64,000 bases of DNA from Ascaphus truei. Its lineage: Eukaryota; Chordata; Amphibia; Anura; Ascaphidae. Below are positions 58,200 to 64,000 of this stretch, in pieces; within the stretch, counting starts at the first letter, position 1, and each line of letters begins with the position of its first letter. The notes under the pieces were generated by a model that saw only the letters and a list, made by a program, of their open reading frames with translations, ran no database searches and was not told the DNA's origin. The translations under genes and the position numbers were made by a program. Location of the stretch: NCBI GenBank assembly GCA_036426205.1, contig CM071568.1, forward strand, positions 224,914,239 to 224,978,238. Reading direction: 5' to 3'.

Positions 58200-58745
58200 G
58201 ATCTATCTTCAGACAGAATTGCTTATTTGGTCTTGAAGGGTAATCTGACATTTACATCTCTCAGGCATTTCAGAACAAGGTGATCTAGTTCGTAGGGCTC
58301 TCTGAGCTCTTTTGAGAAAGAATTGTTGTGAAGAAATATCAGGTTGAAGATTTTATAGCTCAGCAAGTAATCATCTAGGTGCTCTATTGATTCAGGTATA
58401 TTTCCAATATGGATAATATTATGCCTGAATCTATTATCTAGATCATCTTGCTGTTCCATTAGACTGACCATTTGAGTCCAGGGTTTGTACCTCTAGCTCT
58501 ACCACATTTTGCAACCTAATAAATTCCTCACATTTATTTTCAAGTGAGTCATTTTTTTCTACTAATGACTGGATGTTGACTGGAATAGTTTTTAAATTGG
58601 AAAAGAGATCTTCCAGTTTTTTTAGTGCATGGTTGATTAGCTTTGATAAGGTCAGTCAGAGTCTGTGCGTACACATGTCAAGGCTCTTGAAGCTGTCAGG
58701 AATGTCGTTGTGTACGTTCTTTCAGCAGCATACTAAGGACGTAGA
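58200..58745 (-). pseudogene. L1-type ORF1 fragment (coiled coil and start of RRM)
   Basis: On the minus strand from about 58640 the frame reads ALKKLEDLFSNLKTIPVN, SLVEKNDSLENKCEEFIRLQ and VVELEVQTLDS, a heptad-like coiled coil. After a one-base shift it continues MVSLMEQQDDLDNRFRHN then IPESIEHLDDYL and LDHLVLKCLRDV. The order ...DLENRxRxxNIRIxGIPE... is the junction of coiled coil and RNA-binding domain in L1 ORF1 proteins. ORF1p binds LINE RNA. It has at least one frameshift and is truncated at both ends; ORF2 is absent. Confidence 0.8.
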
Positions 58746-60415
58746 CCTACTACAGTCACGTTTCCTTACATTTTGAAGAGGTTTTTGTAGCTACAGCAGA
58801 GCAAAGCAATGTTTGACATATTTGTAGAGTGAATGCACTCCTAGCATTTGTAATTTATCAAACTATGTGGCTGTAGCAAAGGCAAATTCAATTCAGATAT
58901 TAACATTTCTGTGCATGAAGGAGAAAATGTAATCTGCACAGTTCTTTGGTCGGTTTTCCACAGCTCAAATTACATTCTGGAAGGCACATCTTAACTCATA
59001 AACTTATTGTCCTTCCAAGACAGAGAGATATATAGCCGATCACAACAATGGAGACCTCTGTGAAGTAGATGTGAGTCACAGGACAGATGTATTATTATTA
59101 GTCTTGTGTACCAAGTCCATGCACTGTTCTGCAGAGAACACACTTTATATTGTGTCTTCATCTACATAAGTATTGTGATGTTCACCAAGCAATATACTGT
59201 ACATCAGCCCACTAGGGAGAGTAACAAGTCTAAGCAAAAAGACAAAAATAGAAAAGAGCAATGTCAGTAGTCAGCCTAATGGATTAAAACACATAATTTG
59301 TCTAGACATAAAACTATTAAAATTTTATTTTCTGCAGTCAAGGCTCCTTTCTGGCTACTTCTCGAATTAACCTTGTCATTGAGTGCCATCCCAATTGGAA
59401 GAATAGAATGTGTACTTTTGAAATACAGATCCACATGCACTGGAGAGGACTTTTGATTTCATTGATAAACTACACAATGGGATATAATACTTTGTCGGAA
59501 GATACATTCAGAGGTTAAATGAAAGCTGCAGTCACACTGTCTTCTGCCCTTTTTCAAATCATGTATTTGGATATTTGGTATTTGGTATGAGACTTTGCAC
59601 GAATTGTATATTTCTTGGCATAAATCTTATGATGTTTTTAATTGTGACTCCTTCTCTGTCGGACATTTCTGCTGATAATTGATTTACAATGCATTGCAGG
59701 ACCCTAAAACACAATGTAGTATAATGTTAAGAATAAAAAAACTAATTGTTATTATTCTGTTTATATCAAAGAAAATCTGCTCAATAAACATTTCAGAAGC
59801 ATTTATGCAGCCACATCTCAGATATATTTAGCTTTTGGGTTTACGTAGCAGCTGCATCTGAGATATGAACCCCAGATCAAGTTTGGTCTATAACTAGCAA
59901 ACACGCTTTTGATCACACCATAAGTCTTATAGATGTTACTGAGAAACGTATCAGAGTAAATTAGCCATATATGACTGAATAGTATTGTATAATGCATATC
60001 TTACCTAAAAGTGGCATTGCTCCCACCCAGCCCCTGAAATAGAGGGGCATGTTTCCTAGGTATCTCAGGTTTGTTCACAAGTATCTCCCCTCTGTGTTGT
60101 ATAGAAGTCACTTTGAACTTTGCAAAAATAGAGGTCTCATATCATTAGCACCAACGTCCGTTATACTTACAGTAATGCTATGGCCTTTCCAGACGAAAAT
60201 GTGAAATTAGTGAGCTTTGAACATACATGTTAATGCTAAAATGAGGTGTTAACTACGGTTAGTGCCGTGTTAAGTAAATAACAGGCCTCTGTGGAACTGG
60301 GCCTGAAAAGGAAATTGGCACGGTTAGTTGGGAATATATGGGGTAAAAGCATCCTATATAGTGTATGAGCACTATACTCATCTACTATATCTGTACTTAG
60401 ATCAGAAGGCTGTGG
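58746..60415. other. No gene seen
   Basis: AT-rich, no motif or clear repeat. Confidence 0.4.
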
Positions 60416-60552
60416 GGCTGATTCTACAATATAAACCCTGAAGCATCCAATCGCACTGCGATCGACGAAAACTCTCATTGACTTGAATGGGAGTTTTTGG
60501 TATATTGCAGTGTGATCAGACACTTCAACATACTGTATATAGAATCAATCCC
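60416..60552. mobile_element. Short MITE, GATTCTA-type ends
   Basis: GGGGCTGATTCTACAATATA at the left and TATATAGAATCAATCCCT at the right are imperfect TIRs. The inside has AACTCTCATTGACTTGAATG then GGAGTTTTTGG, itself inverted. Similar in style to 20582-20710. The target duplication is unclear. Confidence 0.65.
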
Positions 60553-60829
60553 TTTGAATCCCTGCAGGTCTAAGTTGAAATATCTGTACCATTTTACCAC
60601 AGGTGGATACCTTTCTCCCAAAAGAGCCCTGACTGGTCCCCATCCATATCTTCAGGACGAAGCCTAGGATCGCCTAACTGAGTAGTGAAGGCTTCATTCA
60701 CCTTTCTACGCTATCTTTCCACTGTCCTCATGCTCCTAGCCCCATGCAAGACTGACCTAGGTACAATTTAAGACAAAACTAAATTCTACATTACCTGAGT
60801 CCCTACACATCATTTGCATAAGTAAATGC

Positions 60830-60866
60830 ACCTGTGAAAGGTCATTGACCCAAACGTGCAACACCA
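60830..60866 (+). ncRNA. Degenerate hammerhead-like motif
   Basis: CTGTGAA, extra A, perfect stem GGTC/GACC around ATT, CAAACGTGC. The stem is kept while the core boxes have lost two bases, so it is probably inactive. Confidence 0.45.
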
Positions 60867-61139
60867 AACTATTGAGACTACCCAAAGAACTCCTTCTACT
60901 CAACCCCTCCAGTAACCAGTCTGATTTATAAACCCCCCTCTAACCCAGTCCCTCTGAAAAAACATTGCCTCTGTATGGTCACATTGCTGCGGTCTCTGTT
61001 GACAAATTGATGTAATGGAGTTTCCAAAGATCCAGGCGGCATTTGGAGACACACCGGAACAAAAGAACAAAATAGGCCTGGTGTAGCTTACTACTTCTAT
61101 AGTTGACGTTATGTTATTCTAACATAGCCCCTGAACATA

Positions 61140-61610
61140 GCCCTCCTTTGCATCTCTAATCTAAAAGGCATAGGAAGGGAAGCAATCAGCAGTTCACTGC
61201 ACCACCCAGGCCCAATTAATCAAGGCAAAACGTAAGCATCCTCAAAATTTGATATATAGACAATGGTCTATATATCAAAGAACAGAACTTGCACCTGCGG
61301 TCTAACCTCCATGTATTCTTTGGCCGATCGCACCAGACATATCGTACTGCCACGCAACTCCCTGTGCAAGACCCATTTACACTTTCCAACTTGGTCAGTC
61401 TTGAGTTGCCTCATCAAAAACTGGAGCTGATCCTCCACCAATGATACATTCCCAGACCTTATAGCTCCTTTCCCTTCCTTAGAGAGAACCAGTTGGCTTA
61501 CACACATCGCTGCAAAAGCTCTAAACAGCCTTGCTTTAAAATCAAGAAAACAGATCAACATGGTTGCTGCCACTAGGCCCTTCAACATCACCAGTGTGAC
61601 TGGCTCCCCC
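61140..61610 (-). pseudogene. Crypton/DIRS-type tyrosine recombinase fragment
   Basis: The frame 61591-61268 (minus) reads MLKGLVAATMLICF, ARLFRAFAAMCVSQLV, LKTDQVGKCKWVLH and YMEVRPQVQVLF. These match the core of tyrosine recombinases in Cryptons and DIRS-like elements: LFRAAF, ISELV with the catalytic Arg region, SKTDQxGKG with the catalytic Lys, and EYxxxRP. The catalytic R (normally in ALRxSEL) is not visible (AMCVSQLV). Beyond a stop near 61268, PFRLEMQR in a shifted frame resembles the HSFRIGAAT box. Such enzymes join DNA circles into the genome. The copy is dead: stop, frameshift and missing N-terminus. Confidence 0.72.
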
Positions 61611-61615
61611 CTATC

Positions 61616-61801
61616 TGCATAGTTCTAAGTCGGATTGAAGCTCTTATTAACCTGTATAATACCAGGAAAAGCACTCTGTATTAGATTTGTCGCAATCAAA
61701 CAAAATAATAATAATAATAATGTTAAAAAAAAAAAATACAGAGTGCTTTTCTTGGTATTATACAGGTTAATAAGAGCTTAAATCAGACTTAGAACTATGC
61801 A
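61616..61801. mobile_element. Hairpin MITE with 67-bp TIRs
   Basis: TGCATAGTTCTAAGTC...CTGTATT (61616-61682) and its inverted copy (61735-61801) enclose a 52-bp AAT-rich spacer. It lies directly beside the recombinase fragment and probably truncated it. Confidence 0.88.
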
Positions 61802-61869
61802 ACTAATTTTGACTGATTTATTATAAATCATTGTTCCTGGTAATGTACAGGTTATTAAGAATCTAATTT

Positions 61870-62130
61870 AGTGTTAGGACCCTTGAGACGTGGTCTGCCT
61901 TGGAGGGGCTCAAGGGCTTACAACACTTTGGCCAAAGAGTTAAACTAAAAGACCATTTTATTCAAAAGATATCTTTATATATATATTTAGGCACTGTACC
62001 GTGTATTAGTATATTGTGTAGTGTATTTGGATGTAGCACTGAGCTCTGTCTGTGTTTCATGTTCTGACTTTGGTTTTAATATATATTGCCATGCTCAGTA
62101 GCACTCCTCTTTGACACTTATATGCATATA
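61870..62130 (+). repeat. Dispersed repeat, relative of 5950-6070
   Basis: GTGTTAGGACC, GGTCTGCCTTG, CACTTTGGCCAAAGAGTTAA and TTGGATGTAGCA are shared with 5957-6100. Confidence 0.78.
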
Positions 62131-62144
62131 TATATATATATATA

Positions 62145-62500
62145 CAGTGTTCGACAATCATTTACATTTACACGCCCGGGGCGAGTGGATTTAACCTCCG
62201 GGCGAGTAAATATTGGCCCAAGCAGCACACGTGTTTGTTTTTTTAAATTTTCCCTGCTCGCGCTGAAATTTCTCTCTTCCCGCTGGCTGAAAAAAAAAAA
62301 AAACTCCCCCTACCTGACAGCTGATTGGCGCGCGCTCCCAGGCTTTGTGGGCGCGCGGCCAGGCTCTATATGAGCCAGCCCCCAACGAGCGGCCATTCTT
62401 TTCCCATGGAGGACACAGTAAGTATTATCTGTGCCTTCCCCCACCTCCCTCCCCTCCCCGGCGCTCCTGCTGCCCGCAGTTATGGAGATGATAGCAGGGG
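62145..62500 (+). other. GC-rich repeat end, no gene
   Basis: ACAGTGTTCGACAATC opens a stretch with CGCCCGGGGCGAGTGGATTT and CTCCGGGCGAGTAAAT (inverted and direct CCCGGGCGAG words). It resembles the terminus of a transposon whose other end is not in view. Confidence 0.4.
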
Positions 62501-62501
62501 T

Positions 62502-62770
62502 GCCCCCTCATGTACCTGCTTCCCCCTCATCCCCCCGGTCCCGTGTCAGAGAACGCGGCGGGTGATGGGAGCGGGGATGCCCCCTCAAGTCCCTGCTTCC
62601 CCCCCCGCTTCCTCCCCGGTTCCATGTCAGAGAGCGCGGCGGGTGATGGGAGCGGGGATGCCCCCTCATGTCCCTGCTTTCCCCCGCTTCGCCCCGGTCC
62701 CATGTCAGAGAGCGCGGTGGGTGATGGGAGTGGGGATGCCCCCTCATGTCCCTGCTTCCCCAGCTTCCCC
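62502..62770 (+). repeat. About 72-bp minisatellite, 3.5 copies
   Basis: The unit runs GCCCCCTCATGTCCCTGCTT, CCCCGGTCCCATGTCAGAGA, GCGCGGYGGGTGATGGGAG. The 165-, 338- and 230-codon frames over this region are repeat artefacts. Confidence 0.92.
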
Positions 62771-62771
62771 T

Positions 62772-62965
62772 CGTCAGTCAGTCACCCCTGCCCCGGTCAT
62801 TCAGTCACCCCTGCCCCGGTAAGTCAGTCACCCCTGCCCCGGTCAGTCAGTCACCCCTGCTCTCGTCAGTCAGTCACCCTGCCCTGGTCGTCATCACACC
62901 TGCCCCGGTCCAGTCAGTCACCCCTGCCCTCGTCCAGTCATATTCACCCCCTGCCCCGGTCATCC
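62772..62965 (+). repeat. 22-bp minisatellite
   Basis: Eight or so units of CAGTCAGTCACCCCTGCCCC then GGT, becoming irregular after 62880. A similar CAGTCAGTCACCCACCC word occurs at 22105-22180 inside the hAT element. Confidence 0.88.
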
Positions 62966-62984
62966 GTCACTCCCGTCTCCCCTG

Positions 62985-63412
<428 letters not shown>

Positions 63413-63719
63413 TATCTTATTTACCCTATATATCTTAACTGTCCTATACTATACCAAAATAACTTATACTGCTTTCTTCGAGATCTGACTCAAGCTTCAC
63501 ACGGAAGACATCGGAATCCCCCCTAACCCAGAAGACAGGTAGGGAACACCTCCCCTCCAACTTATAACATTGCGGGAATGAGGTACCTAGACAGTGAGGG
63601 ACTGCGGATCAGCTAAGATCCCAGGCAGGATTGCTGCTTTAGATATTGTGAAGCAGTTAAGGGGTTCAGGAAACTAGTCATTCACCTGTGGCTTTTATTT
63701 CTAGATCCGACATTTACAC

Positions 63720-63721
63720 AC

Positions 63722-63767
<46 letters not shown>
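63720..63767 (+). repeat. (CA)n microsatellite
   Basis: A perfect CA run of more than 20 units. Confidence 0.95.
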
Positions 63768-63779
63768 AACAAGGACTAA

Positions 63780-64000
63780 TTGTATTATAATGTAATAGGG
63801 AAAAAAAGAACAAGCGCAAATAATATTACTAATAAATCAATGTAACACAGATGATATACTATCCTTAATGAGTGCAGGTCCCGACGTAGAATTCAAACCA
63901 AATTCAATCAGCAAACGAAGGAGAAACAGGTGCGCAAATCACATCAGGATATGGAAAAGAAAGTGAAAACACAAAATAGTGCAATATGTCTGCTCCAACA
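63780..64000 (-). repeat. PLE terminal-region-like head at the window edge
   Basis: The A-rich style (AAGCGCAAATAATATTACTA, ATATGTCTGCTCCAACA) resembles the starts of the regions at 12600 and 53870. The motif itself would lie beyond the window. Confidence 0.3.

Overview
The window looks like repeat-dense, gene-poor nuclear DNA from a vertebrate, most likely a frog or toad (anuran amphibian). This rests on the mix of repeats: Penelope-like retroelements (PLEs) with hammerhead-ribozyme-like motifs, a Tx1/L1-type LINE, a CR1-like LINE, a MIR/L2-tailed tRNA SINE, a Crypton/DIRS-type tyrosine recombinase, and many MITEs of hAT, Harbinger and TA-target type. No conserved host gene is certain. No species call is possible without a database search.

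Layout. 1-1464 is a near-perfect 1.46-kb palindrome with a hammerhead-like motif in each arm. 1671-5513 is a 3.84-kb DNA transposon whose two ends match those of short MITEs at 27484, 34805 and 52322. It carries a frameshifted, intron-containing forkhead-domain gene on the minus strand, a small two-exon basic ORF on the plus strand, and a nested hAT MITE. 5.5-15.8 kb is a mosaic of MITEs, microsatellites and PLE terminal regions (pLTR-like), including a PLE C-terminal fragment at 13.8 kb. 16-24 kb holds a 738-bp TIR element, hairpin MITEs, a CR1 endonuclease fragment and a 1.3-kb hAT element filled with minisatellites. 24-35 kb has more PLE termini, a two-exon ORF of about 196 codons (30.7-31.4 kb) and a 642-bp element with an 8-bp target duplication. 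35.5-40.5 kb is the best-preserved retroelement: a minus-strand PLE (reverse transcriptase plus GIY-YIG endonuclease) broken by stops, a 5'-truncated L1, a GC-rich 0.75-kb insertion and a 49-bp inverted duplication. 42-47 kb has three Harbinger-type MITEs and a long CCTCTC minisatellite. 49-64 kb has the SINE, another TA MITE, a nested fold-back element, an L1 ORF1 fragment, the tyrosine recombinase fragment and long simple repeats.

Two signals stand out. First, at least fourteen scattered sites share CTGANGAA, then a stem-loop of changing sequence, then GAAACGYGT. This is the core layout of a minimal PLE-type hammerhead ribozyme, and the stems covary while the flanks stay fixed. Second, a forkhead DNA-binding domain gene with introns and a poly(A) signal lies inside a TIR-bounded transposon family that also makes MITEs. 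The proteins here are transposon proteins, mostly decayed. They do not form one pathway; the order of nesting gives their relative ages.
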